Assembly: GCA_009786195.1 (NCBI GenBank)
Contig: WQTP01000039.1
Location: forward strand, 1 to 35,700
Direction of reading: 5' to 3'
Origin: Candidatus Saccharimonadota bacterium
GTDB lineage: Bacteria > Patescibacteriota > Saccharimonadia > Saccharimonadales > Saccharimonadaceae
Length of the DNA stretch: 35,700 bases
The translations under genes were made by a program, and so were the position numbers. Shown here piece by piece: positions 17,887-26,796 of the stretch. The notes under the pieces were generated by a model. It had not been told where the DNA came from and did not search any database. It was given only the letters and a program-made list of their open reading frames with translations. Each line of letters opens with the position of its first letter. Position 1 is the stretch's first letter.

Positions 17887-18425
17887 CCGCCCGACTCCGT
17901 TTTCATCCTATCTGTGCATTTGAAATAATCATAAATCAATTCGTCTTGTTCTGGACACAAAACCAACGTGGTGTAATCAACTAACCCGGTTATTTCGGGG
18001 GGCAACGGCGAATAATAATCATTAATACGATAAGATTGTTGAAGATTCGAAATATCAACAATAAAAGTTGTGAAATAGATTTGTTTTGCTTGATCATAAG
18101 TAGTTTGTTCATATGAACCTTCACGAATCATCGCGCTGGTGGCAGATGGTATCCATGATAAATTTCCTTTAACAGTCCAGTACAGATTACTCTCAATATC
18201 TGCTTGCCTAGTGTTAGACAAATTTTTGACGTAGTTGCTGTAATTATTGATAGCTATAGTTTGCACTTCGGTAGTAGTAGTTGGCGGCGGCGGAGTATCT
18301 TCTGATGATCTTGATAACCGAGGCCACAACGATAATACCACCAAAACCACCATCACCAAGAAACCCACCAATGCAATCACTAGGGTTTGGTGTCGTTTGA
18401 TGATTTGAGTAATCTTGTTCAACAT
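17883..18425 (-). CDS. Hypothetical single-pass membrane protein
   Basis: TM LVIALVGFLVMVVLVVLSLWP; overlaps the next ORF by 4 nt (translational coupling). Confidence 0.6.
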   Translation of the reverse strand: MLNKITQIIKRHQTLVIALVGFLVMVVLVVLSLWPRLSRSSEDTPPPPTTTTEVQTIAINNYSNYVKNLSNTRQADIESNLYWTVKGNLSWIPSATSAMIREGSYEQTTYDQAKQIYFTTFIVDISNLQQSYRINDYYSPLPPEITGLVDYTTLVLCPEQDELIYDYFKCTDRMKTESGG

Positions 18426-18437
18426 ATCTATATCCTA

Positions 18438-21400
18438 TTATTTCAAGTGATCCCCAATATAAACAAAATCCATTTTACCCTTCCACTGATCGGCCGTCAG
18501 AGTATTCATAGCCGACCAAGAGCCATTTTTCGGGAAACCGAACCCAGCTCCAGTCTCTAGTATAGTTATATTATCACCATCGACTGATAAAACTAGACCG
18601 GTATGACCGCATTTTTCATTACCGCAATAAGAAACGGAGTTGTATTGAGTAGTGCTAAATATGGCCAAAGCTCGCGGAGTACTAGATAACTCTAGCCCAG
18701 AATTATTACTTACGAGATTTTTCGCCACATCCCTACCATCGCCACCGCCATATGTAAGGTCCGTATACAGGTCTATAAACCAGGCTGGAATAGTAGTGCA
18801 ACCATTGATATTAACTCTAAACGTGTAATTGTTGCTACTTCGTGTATACGTTCCTCCGAGAGCATCAAAAGCTGCTTTAATTCCTTGAGTGCTGTACTCA
18901 CCTAAATTATCGTCTTGTTGTGATGTGGAACTAGTGCTGCCAGTGGAGATGAACTCGAGCTCCCGAGCGATCTGCTGTTCGATTTCTTTGTCCTCAGGGC
19001 TATCACTAGCGCTGTACCAGGCGTAACCCTGTAAAATTGGATAATCCATACCAGCATATAACCCAATACGGAAATAACTATCGCGATTAATATCGGTAGT
19101 AACCCTTTCATTGCAGTGTTCTCCCTCCCATCGCCCACCTTTCATACCAACCAGCCGTGCTTCATTGGGGTCATTTGTCTCAAAAGCCCTAACGATATAA
19201 CCATCTGACTCGCTACCAATTTCATAACCTAGGCAGTATTTGGCATAGTTCCGATAAACATTATTACTATCTCCGTCGAGCAACTTCTTGACATTGTTAC
19301 TTACACGTATAATCGTACAATTACCATTATCGTCTATATCTTCAACACCACAGCCATAAAAATTAACATCCCAGTCGTAACTGAAATCACCAGTTATCGT
19401 CGCCATTTGATCCTGGCTCATCTCTATGGTTGGTGCGTTGATATCAGAAATGCTTGCGACAGCTGCTAGTGCCTGAGTTGATCTGTTATTGAACAATCCA
19501 CCTAAAACGAAGTTTGGCACAGCACCAACCAACTTAGCAAAATTGGCAAAATAGTCCTGAATGCCGGATGGCATCGTGTTAATTTTAGCGCTGTTAACAA
19601 CTCGAGCAATAGTTGAACGGTAATCCGATGCATCAAATAACCGCTCAGCTAACGGTCGTGATGTCCACTCGTGCTCTAACCACTCCTGGGCTGCTAATTG
19701 ATTCTCGTAGGCTTGGCTTGGAGATAATTCACCCGCACCCGATGAAGCAAACGAAGTCATCGCATTATGCTTGCCGAAATAAAATGCAGTGTTGGCATTC
19801 TGCCCGTGATCATAAGCATATTTATCGTAAGCTATCCCTTGGCCAATTTGGAAGGCCCACGCCATGAGGCTGGCCATCGCATCAGCAGCGCCAAGAACAT
19901 TAAATTTCAATATAACAGTCGTAATTAAACCAACAGGGTCGAGGCTGCCAACCACGTCCATCAAAAACTGAGCAGCATCATTGCAAAACACAAACGATAA
20001 TCCATTAAAAAGACCACCTGCACCCACTGAGTTTAACCACGTTAGTAATTCAGCCGCCCAGCCACCAGCTTCCTTGTACATGTTTTTTACCTGATCGGGA
20101 GTATTGTCGGCAATAACCACCCCATTAATAGTTTCCTGGTATTTTGAGCTGTCTGTCCAGCTTGATTCTCGATATGAATTTACCTTAGTAATATTAAAGT
20201 TGTCGTCAACTTCATAATCGTCTGGTATATTGTTGCTATATAAAAATTCACCACGCAGTACACCTAGAACATCGAAATCAATAGCATCACCATCTAAACC
20301 CATAAAAGATGCTTGAATCTGCCCCCAGGTGCTAAGGGGCTCTTGATATATCGATGTCCCAGTTTGCTCTAGGCCAAGCATATTTTGTTTATGGGCATCT
20401 CCCGCAGCCTGTATCGAACAAAGACCGATCATTATAACACCCGCTATAGCAGCACCAGCACCAGCGATTTTTAACGCCTTGGTTATTTTGAGCCGGGTCT
20501 TTCCAGCCTTAGCCTCGGCAGCGTGTAGTTCTGCTTCTGCTATCTGATTTGTCGCCTCAGGCGTTTCTATTGAATTACCGTCGTCGCCGACGACTTTCTC
20601 TGCCCCCATATTATTTTTTGCTTGTTTTGTTCGTCCTATTTCACGAGTTATAATAAAGTCCTCAATCTTATCAAGTCCTAATCCCTTTAATTTCTCAATC
20701 GGGTGAAACCACGAATACGAGCCCAACATTTTACTGACCTTTCTAACCTTTATTTCTGTTCCCAGTACACTACCACCCGATGCCCTACCCGACGTTCGTA
20801 GTGCATTCAGCAGCTCTTTATGTGATAACCGTCGTCCGTTTGTCGATATTTTACCACTAGGGGAAATATCCACTATTTCATTAAGGCCGTAACTTTTGAG
20901 AGTGGACTCTATTTGTGGTTTGACTTGATTCTCAAAATTCCACTGAGCCTGAGTTCTTTCTGGACCAGCAGGCAACTCTTCGTAATTTACCAACTTCCAA
21001 TTATCGTCACCAATGAGTGTCGCGTAATTAATTTCAATGCTTTCGAATGTGCCAAAAACGTTACTTGACTTGATGGTAATACCCGCGTCGGCAAGTTTAT
21101 TAACGTAGTTCTTCCCTACCATCTGGCCAAAAGCGCCAACGCGACTGGTTTGGAAATGATCATGCACCGCTGTACTAACAGCTGATCTAGCTGCTACGGT
21201 GGCCGATCGTACCACATTTCGCATTGTCCTAGCTCCAGTTACTAACTCATGCACTGTCTGCGTGGTGTCCTTTAGCCAATTAGCCATTTGCCCAAACTCA
21301 GCAACAGCGATAGCCGGTAGCATGAAGATTGACATACCACCAGCAACTACGATACCGATTAACCAACCGATTATGCCCTTTTTGTGGCGAGCAAAGAAAC

Positions 21401-21731
21401 CAGATTGTTTATTCTGCGATGCAGCAATAGCAGCGTCGCGTTTTTCAATCATATTGGTTAGCCAATCTAACTGTTTACCTTCACGCTCTTGTTTAGCAAT
21501 ATCTCTGGGCGATTTTTCTTTATCACTTTCCCCACCAGCGCTCTTTTCAGCTTTACCAAGAGCACCTCGGAGGTTATCGAATTTATCGTAATTATCACCT
21601 AACAAATCACGATACAGCTCCTCGCGGTTAGCGGGAGCTTTACTGCGCGTATCAGAATAATCGCGAGGACTAGAATAATCTGGTGCTTCATCACCCCTAT
21701 CGTCTGAACTATACTGACCACCCCACGCCAT
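18438..21731 (-). CDS. Large multi-TM protein with C-terminal CHAP-like amidase domain, T4SS-locus associated
   Basis: TMs IGWLIGIVVAGGMSIFMLPAIAVAEFG and IAGAGAAIAGVIMIGLCSIQAAG; C-terminus NGCTTIPAWFIDLYTDLTYGGGDGRDVAKNL...STPRALAIFSTTQYNSVSYCGNEKCGHTGLVLSVDGDNITILE with Cys and His positioned as in CHAP. Confidence 0.75.
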   Translation of the reverse strand: MAWGGQYSSDDRGDEAPDYSSPRDYSDTRSKAPANREELYRDLLGDNYDKFDNLRGALGKAEKSAGGESDKEKSPRDIAKQEREGKQLDWLTNMIEKRDAAIAASQNKQSGFFARHKKGIIGWLIGIVVAGGMSIFMLPAIAVAEFGQMANWLKDTTQTVHELVTGARTMRNVVRSATVAARSAVSTAVHDHFQTSRVGAFGQMVGKNYVNKLADAGITIKSSNVFGTFESIEINYATLIGDDNWKLVNYEELPAGPERTQAQWNFENQVKPQIESTLKSYGLNEIVDISPSGKISTNGRRLSHKELLNALRTSGRASGGSVLGTEIKVRKVSKMLGSYSWFHPIEKLKGLGLDKIEDFIITREIGRTKQAKNNMGAEKVVGDDGNSIETPEATNQIAEAELHAAEAKAGKTRLKITKALKIAGAGAAIAGVIMIGLCSIQAAGDAHKQNMLGLEQTGTSIYQEPLSTWGQIQASFMGLDGDAIDFDVLGVLRGEFLYSNNIPDDYEVDDNFNITKVNSYRESSWTDSSKYQETINGVVIADNTPDQVKNMYKEAGGWAAELLTWLNSVGAGGLFNGLSFVFCNDAAQFLMDVVGSLDPVGLITTVILKFNVLGAADAMASLMAWAFQIGQGIAYDKYAYDHGQNANTAFYFGKHNAMTSFASSGAGELSPSQAYENQLAAQEWLEHEWTSRPLAERLFDASDYRSTIARVVNSAKINTMPSGIQDYFANFAKLVGAVPNFVLGGLFNNRSTQALAAVASISDINAPTIEMSQDQMATITGDFSYDWDVNFYGCGVEDIDDNGNCTIIRVSNNVKKLLDGDSNNVYRNYAKYCLGYEIGSESDGYIVRAFETNDPNEARLVGMKGGRWEGEHCNERVTTDINRDSYFRIGLYAGMDYPILQGYAWYSASDSPEDKEIEQQIARELEFISTGSTSSTSQQDDNLGEYSTQGIKAAFDALGGTYTRSSNNYTFRVNINGCTTIPAWFIDLYTDLTYGGGDGRDVAKNLVSNNSGLELSSTPRALAIFSTTQYNSVSYCGNEKCGHTGLVLSVDGDNITILETGAGFGFPKNGSWSAMNTLTADQWKGKMDFVYIGDHLK

Positions 21732-21740
21732 TTAGGCTAT

Positions 21741-21774
21741 CCTCTTAATCACTTTGATATTATAGCATAAGAGG
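21741..21774 (-). promoter_or_regulatory. Predicted promoter of the 18438-21731 operon with inverted repeat CCTCTTA/TAAGAGG around the -10
   Basis: Minus strand TTGTTC-N17-TATAAT with TGc extension; CCTCTTA 21741-21747 and TAAGAGG 21768-21774. Confidence 0.5.
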
Positions 21775-21792
21775 GATTAATGAACAATAACC

Positions 21793-22341
21793 CTAGAAGC
21801 TACGCGTATCGAAAAAATTCTTATCAGTTCCCGCCTGTTTATAGAGAATGGCATAGCCATTCGGCTCATTTTCTCCAAATAGCTGTATTTCTAGTATTTC
21901 CGTTGCGCCAGAATGCCCGCTATCGCCGAGTTGCAATAAATCTCGCGCCCTCTCGATAGCTTGAGGTCCTACATACTCGACATTTGGATGGCTAGGGTTG
22001 TAATTAACTGGTTCAGGGATACGGTTATAATCAAATTCCCCACTCGCTACTGGCGGCAGATTGTCTGGTGAAGAGTCCCCTTGTGGTATCTCATCACTCG
22101 AATCCTCATTTACCACTCCCGGATTATCCACCGAATCTTCTGGCCCTATACTCGGATCTGTTCCTCCTGGTTCTGTCGCGACCGGTGTATTTCCTCCCGA
22201 TGTTGCGCCGGCTGCCTCACCACCACACCCAGACGCACCACCACTTATAGTAGCTGCAAGGACGAGAGCTAACATTGCTTCTGCCCCTCTTTTTAATAAA
22301 TTCTTTTTTTCTTTGTCTGGTTGGTTAGGATTCTTTTTCAT
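21793..22341 (-). CDS. Putative secreted/lipoprotein-like small protein
   Basis: Basic N-terminus, hydrophobic AMLALVLAATISGGASGCGG (weak lipobox), then low-complexity P/G/D/E linker; SD aaaggaga. Confidence 0.6.
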   Translation of the reverse strand: MKKNPNQPDKEKKNLLKRGAEAMLALVLAATISGGASGCGGEAAGATSGGNTPVATEPGGTDPSIGPEDSVDNPGVVNEDSSDEIPQGDSSPDNLPPVASGEFDYNRIPEPVNYNPSHPNVEYVGPQAIERARDLLQLGDSGHSGATEILEIQLFGENEPNGYAILYKQAGTDKNFFDTRSF

Positions 22342-22384
22342 AATGACACTTCTCCTTTCGTATCATTATTTAATCTACGTTCGG

Positions 22385-22413
22385 ATTATATCACACTTGC
22401 TAAAATAATGCAA
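22385..22413 (-). promoter_or_regulatory. Predicted promoter (TTGCAT-N17-TATAAT, extended -10 TGa) for 21793..22341
   Basis: Minus strand TTGCATTATTTTAGCAAGTGTGATATAAT. Confidence 0.6.
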
Positions 22414-22419
22414 ATCAAA
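22389..22419. repeat. Copy 1 of imperfect ~30-bp direct repeat
   Basis: TATCACACTTGCTAAAATAATGCAAATCAAA; compare 25071-25099. Confidence 0.8.
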
Positions 22420-22525
22420 TTAATATAACAGAAACACGACCGGCGCATCACTGCCCCGATCGCGGTTTAGTGTATCTATTGTAGCATACATTTTGTCCGC
22501 GAGGTAGTGGATATGGACGAGCAAC

Positions 22526-22554
22526 TTGCATTAACGCGCCATAAACGGTATAAT
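22526..22554 (+). promoter_or_regulatory. Predicted promoter (TTGCAT-N17-TATAAT) for the surface protein gene
   Basis: TTGCATtaacgcgccataaacggTATAAT, 12 nt before ATG 22567. Confidence 0.6.
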
Positions 22555-22566
22555 TGATATGTATAA

Positions 22567-24399
22567 ATGGTGAGGAAAGGGATCGTGGTGAGTAGGTATT
22601 GGGGACGACAAATCAACACTCTAAAAGTCGGTAGGTGTGGTTTTTGGCGTTGCCACAGATTTATTATCCTGCTCACGATATCTGCACTAGGTATTTTTAT
22701 CGGGTATAGTTTAATCAGTTCAGGTCACATCAACGCTCTCGTTGCCGCTGATCCATCTACTATATCCACTTGTGGTGGTAATCCAGAATGTTTTGCATTT
22801 AGTATCGACACGCGTTTGACGCTCAATGGAGCGACTACTGGGACGAGCACAACTTTTGCTATACCGCTATCTGGTCAGCCAAACAACAATGCTAATCATC
22901 CACATAATTGGGTTATAAACTGGGGCGACGGAACACCCGACCAAACAAGCTCTGATACTGGCGCATCAAATGGGTTTGGCATCAGTCACAACTATGCAGC
23001 ACCAGGACAATACCAAATAACCATACGACCTAACGGAGCTGCCACGGCTGGTTGGATGAACGCATTTGGGTTTGGCAACTACACTGACCACACTGGTGCT
23101 AATGTTACAGCCAACAGGCAAATGTTTCAGTCCGTTGATGTGCCTTTTACAGATTTAATGAAAACCAAAGGATCGACCCACCGCTTTGCCTATATGTTCC
23201 TTGAAACCGTGAATAGCATCGGCATCCCAGCTAACCTATTCACTAATGTATCGACAACTGGCGATACAAATCTCAGCTATATGTTTCATTATACTTTTAG
23301 GAGCTTCGCCGTCAATTCCACCGTCGCCACTATTCCATCGGGGCTGTTCGACGGCCTAGATACCAGCAGCAGTGCAAATTTTTCTTATATGTTTTATGGT
23401 ACTTTCAGAAACTTTGCCACTAATTCCACTGCCTATACTATTCCGTCGGGGCTATTCGACGGCATAGATACGAGTAGCGGCACAACCTTGAACCGCATGT
23501 TCTACGAAACTTTTACTTCCCAGGGATCATTCCCGATTTCTACTGTTGCCACCGTCCCGCCCGACCTATTTAGCCACATCAGCACCGCGAGCGCGACCTC
23601 TGCTTCCTATATGTTTAACACCACCTTTTCGGGCTACGGCATGCGCACGGCCAACTTTTCGGTCAATGGTGCAATCGTACCGTCATTGACGCAATCTTTT
23701 TCGGCTCCTTATGTAACAAAGAACATTTCTACCAATAATATGCCCAGCACCAATCCGGTTGTCAACGCAGGCGACGTGATTGTACCAACCTACAATGACG
23801 CAATTCGTTCTATCGTTAAACCGGGAGGAACGTACTCTACCTATGATTGGTATTCAACGGACGGCACGTCTTGCGCATCCGCTACACCAACTCCGGATTG
23901 CGGTCCGCAGATTGCGCCAGTAACTTTTCCCGATGTTATCGAATGGACACCGACTGTGTCAACAGAAAAAGGCAACGTCGTGTTTTATGCTCCGCGATCG
24001 ACCAAAATAGTTACATTTGAGTCTAATGGTGGTTCATCTGTATTTGATCAAAATTTGACTGTTGGTAGTACTGTGTCAGAACCGGCCGACCCGGTTCGCA
24101 GTGGGTATGACTTTAATGGTTGGTATATAGATTCTGCGCTAACTGTACTTTGGGATTTCACATATGATACTGTCGTAGATGATACGATATTATATGCGGG
24201 ATGGCTTGTTGTTGCACCCCCACTACCAACCGATCCAAACACTCCAGGCATCCCAGACGTGCCGAATACTGGAGTCGGTCAAACAGAACATGATTTTGTA
24301 GTGATAGCTGGTATCGTTCTCAGCGTCATCGCGGTCTTGCTCAGCCTAATTACTGTCCAGAGTTTAGCACGTTTGGTCGGGAAAATCGATGCGAGTTGA
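22567..24399 (+). CDS. Cell-surface protein: signal anchor, PKD-like domain, tandem ~45-aa repeats, InlB B-type repeat, PNTG motif plus C-terminal TM
   Basis: INWGDGTPDQTSSDTGASNGFGISHNYAAPGQYQITI (PKD-like); TIPSGLFDGLDTSSSANFSYMFYGTFRNFATNSTAYTIPSGLFDGIDTSSGTTLNRMFYETF (repeats); VTFESNGGSSVFDQNLTVGSTVSEPADPVRSGYDFNGWYIDSALTVLWDFTYDTVVDDTILYAGW (InlB/Flg_new); VPNTG...TM...ARLVGK. Confidence 0.88.
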   Translation: MVRKGIVVSRYWGRQINTLKVGRCGFWRCHRFIILLTISALGIFIGYSLISSGHINALVAADPSTISTCGGNPECFAFSIDTRLTLNGATTGTSTTFAIPLSGQPNNNANHPHNWVINWGDGTPDQTSSDTGASNGFGISHNYAAPGQYQITIRPNGAATAGWMNAFGFGNYTDHTGANVTANRQMFQSVDVPFTDLMKTKGSTHRFAYMFLETVNSIGIPANLFTNVSTTGDTNLSYMFHYTFRSFAVNSTVATIPSGLFDGLDTSSSANFSYMFYGTFRNFATNSTAYTIPSGLFDGIDTSSGTTLNRMFYETFTSQGSFPISTVATVPPDLFSHISTASATSASYMFNTTFSGYGMRTANFSVNGAIVPSLTQSFSAPYVTKNISTNNMPSTNPVVNAGDVIVPTYNDAIRSIVKPGGTYSTYDWYSTDGTSCASATPTPDCGPQIAPVTFPDVIEWTPTVSTEKGNVVFYAPRSTKIVTFESNGGSSVFDQNLTVGSTVSEPADPVRSGYDFNGWYIDSALTVLWDFTYDTVVDDTILYAGWLVVAPPLPTDPNTPGIPDVPNTGVGQTEHDFVVIAGIVLSVIAVLLSLITVQSLARLVGKIDAS

Positions 24400-24411
24400 C
24401 GCACGGGGTGG

Positions 24412-24678
24412 TTATGAATAAACTTCGCGACGATGCGCGACAGTTATTAGCTCAAGGACTAGCTTGTCGTCGATTATCTCTACTAGTAGTCGATAGTCGC
24501 CAATTCGATAGCGCCAGTATTGCCTCAGAGTATGTTTGAGTTGCTTGCCGTGCGAGCGCGGGTCGTCTGTCCCCTCTAAATTATCGGCAATCCATTGGAT
24601 GACGCGCTTGGCATTTACGCGGCCGATTTTACGCAGATCCTTTTCAAATCTAGCTGTCGGGACAATTTTATATGTCAT
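24412..24678 (-). CDS. RelE/ParE-family toxin
   Basis: MTYKIVPTARFEKDLRKIGRVNAKRVIQWIADNLEGTDDPRSHGKQLKHTLRQYWRYRIGDYRLLVEIIDDKLVLELITVAHRREVYS; start trimmed to 24678, overlapping the antitoxin stop. Confidence 0.88.
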   Translation of the reverse strand: MTYKIVPTARFEKDLRKIGRVNAKRVIQWIADNLEGTDDPRSHGKQLKHTLRQYWRYRIGDYRLLVEIIDDKLVLELITVAHRREVYS

Positions 24679-24928
24679 ATTGTGCCTTGAGCTCACTCCA
24701 CGTTGCCGAGGTTTTGTGGCTGGCGTTGTATTTTTGGGCGCGATTGATGGCGGCCAGATCGACCTTGTCATCAGTGTTTTTGATGACAATTTCATCATTG
24801 CTAGCAGCGTTTTTAGCGACCATAATCACAAAAGAATTGAGCGACAATCCCAACCTGTCCGCAGCGCGCTTGATCAGCGTTTTGGTTGCGGCAGTAGTTT
24901 TGATCACCATAGTTGTGTCATTAGCCAT
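24668..24928 (-). CDS. RelB/DinJ-like antitoxin
   Basis: TTMVIKTTAATKTLIKRAADRLGLSLNSFVIMVAKNAA (RHH-like N-terminus) ...WSELKAQYDI; overlaps the toxin ATG by 11 nt. Confidence 0.85.
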   Translation of the reverse strand: MANDTTMVIKTTAATKTLIKRAADRLGLSLNSFVIMVAKNAASNDEIVIKNTDDKVDLAAINRAQKYNASHKTSATWSELKAQYDI

Positions 24929-25031
24929 AATTTAACCCTTTCTTTACCATTTATTACTATAATATTTACCATTTTATCACATTTCATAACAACACACAAA
25001 CATTTTAACAGAAATAGCGTTAAACAATAAA

Positions 25032-25054
25032 ACCTCGCCGAGCTGATGCGAGGT
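25032..25054 (-). terminator. Rho-independent terminator-like hairpin (minus direction)
   Basis: ACCTCGC-cgagctgat-GCGAGGT stem; minus-strand 3' side is followed by TTTATTGTTT. Confidence 0.55.
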
Positions 25055-25070
25055 GTTTATGGAAGCAGTG

Positions 25071-25099
25071 TATCATACTTGCTAAAAATGCAAATCAAA
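25071..25099. repeat. Copy 2 of imperfect ~30-bp direct repeat
   Basis: TATCATACTTGCTAAAAATGCAAATCAAA; one substitution and a 2-nt gap relative to 22389-22419. Confidence 0.8.
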
Positions 25100-25329
25100 C
25101 ATCCATACCCACCACCTTAACATTGCGCGATTGTTTAACTGCGCGGTTTAGTTGATTCTCAATTACCCAAAGATACGGATCGCGAATTAGTGTTGTGAAG
25201 GTGGCGGAGGGTTACACCATGTTGCCTTTATGAACTAAATGTTTCCAACCATAAAGATTAAATATCATATCAGACTGAACAGCTTTGTAGTCAACTGACA
25301 TTTTTCTAGATATTCTTACATTTAGCTGC

Positions 25330-26748
25330 TTAGGCAGCTGCTTCAAACTCTTCAGTTGAAGTCGCAGTGTCGTTGGCGGAGGTGCTGTCCCCATAGCCAA
25401 GAAACTCAGTGCGGCTAGTAAAATCCCTAATCGCAGTCATGAGCTCTTCGCTTACTAGCTGAGTAACTGCAGGTGATTCTAATTGTTTTATTAGGTAGAC
25501 AGCTTTCGTTCTTAATTCTCCCATTGTATTTCTCACGTTCTCTGTACTCTCTTTACCAGCCTTCAGTAGTCTAAGCATCATCATCGCATTTTGATCATAC
25601 CACTCAATCTTTTCGTTAGATCCTTTTGCCAGCAATGAATATACGCGAAAAGCGTCAACCAATATACCCTGATCTGAGCCTGAAAATCCCTGAATTGTAT
25701 CTAGAGCCTTGCCCTTTTTGAGCGTATTGGTGAACTCTATTATAGAATCAATTCGACCCTTCCCCGTACTGTTTAATGACGAATAGTTACTAGCATAGTC
25801 GATGTCCTCAGATTTACCAAATTTATCGAGTGTTTGGCTGATTCTTTTTGCACTTATGGGGGAATCTTCAAATACCTTTCGCCCATCATCTTTAAGCCTA
25901 CTAAATAACACATACTGAATTTCTGGAGACGTTTTGTCGGCGTATCTTAGTGCCTTTTTACGGACAAAGCCACGACCTTGATATCCATCTGGCTTATCGC
26001 CACTAGCTGCGTAGTAGTCAGCATCAGCTTGAAGGATGCTGTACTGCGCATCAGCATTGACCATGTCCTCAGTAAGGCCCGGGTAAGCGTTGAACCCTAT
26101 TTCATTCAGTAGGTTCTTAGCGAAGTAAACAGCAACTGACTTCTCTGTTTTACTGCCAGTTTTGATCAGATTGGCAAGTATAGATCGCATGATATAGCGT
26201 ATATTGTCATCATAAAAACCTGATTTAATTAATTCAAGACTCAATCTGTGAGTAGGTTCACCCGATCTCGTTTTTAAGAGGGGATTGATATAAGTGGTTT
26301 CTTTACCATTAAGAAAGTCGATTCTGTCAGAGTTTAAAAATGCCCTTTTGTATAGTTCACCTCTTTTTTCTTCGGTTGATATAAATTCGGGATCATAATC
26401 ATAAAGAGGGTTTTCTTTCTCGAAACGTTCATTCATGATATCCTGCATGCCCTGTTGTGCTTCCTTGCTACCTAGAATCCACGGAGGCATGTTATTGGCA
26501 AAATGCTTCTCATCTTCTCTAAACCAGTCAAGCCATTTCCTAACACTCCAATTTCGCTCCTCTTCGGTGAGCCGTCCTTTCCAGTATTCGTTGTTCCAGA
26601 TGTAAGCGTCAGGACCACGATCACGATGTCGATCAACTTCAACAATAACGACTCCAGCAGCAACACTACCCACAATGGGCGAAACTTCAGGTGTTACCCC
26701 AGAGTCCACCGGGGCTTCTTCATGGTTACTGCCGCTGTCATTTAACAT
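25330..26748 (-). CDS. Hypothetical 472-aa predicted soluble protein (no signal peptide or obvious domain)
   Basis: Long ORF with TTGACA-N17-TATTGT promoter ending 6 nt before the ATG. Confidence 0.65.
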   Translation of the reverse strand: MLNDSGSNHEEAPVDSGVTPEVSPIVGSVAAGVVIVEVDRHRDRGPDAYIWNNEYWKGRLTEEERNWSVRKWLDWFREDEKHFANNMPPWILGSKEAQQGMQDIMNERFEKENPLYDYDPEFISTEEKRGELYKRAFLNSDRIDFLNGKETTYINPLLKTRSGEPTHRLSLELIKSGFYDDNIRYIMRSILANLIKTGSKTEKSVAVYFAKNLLNEIGFNAYPGLTEDMVNADAQYSILQADADYYAASGDKPDGYQGRGFVRKKALRYADKTSPEIQYVLFSRLKDDGRKVFEDSPISAKRISQTLDKFGKSEDIDYASNYSSLNSTGKGRIDSIIEFTNTLKKGKALDTIQGFSGSDQGILVDAFRVYSLLAKGSNEKIEWYDQNAMMMLRLLKAGKESTENVRNTMGELRTKAVYLIKQLESPAVTQLVSEELMTAIRDFTSRTEFLGYGDSTSANDTATSTEEFEAAA

Positions 26749-26796
26749 GCTACTACAATAACAAGCTTAAACAGTTTTGTCAATTATTAATTTGAA

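Noticed and set aside
22061-22408. Overlapping plus-strand ORFs 22061..22408, 22068..22250 and 22081..22272
   Set aside because: Antisense shadows of the low-complexity linker of the lipoprotein-like gene.
22420-22530. Minus-strand open frame CKLLVHIHYLADKMYATIDTLNRDRGSDAPVVFLLY* next to the left ~30-bp repeat
   Set aside because: Short, preceded by a stop and overlapping the predicted promoter of the surface gene; cannot be distinguished from chance.
24536-25030. Plus-strand ORFs 24536..25030 and 24672..24935
   Set aside because: Antisense to the RelBE pair, which has better domain and SD support.
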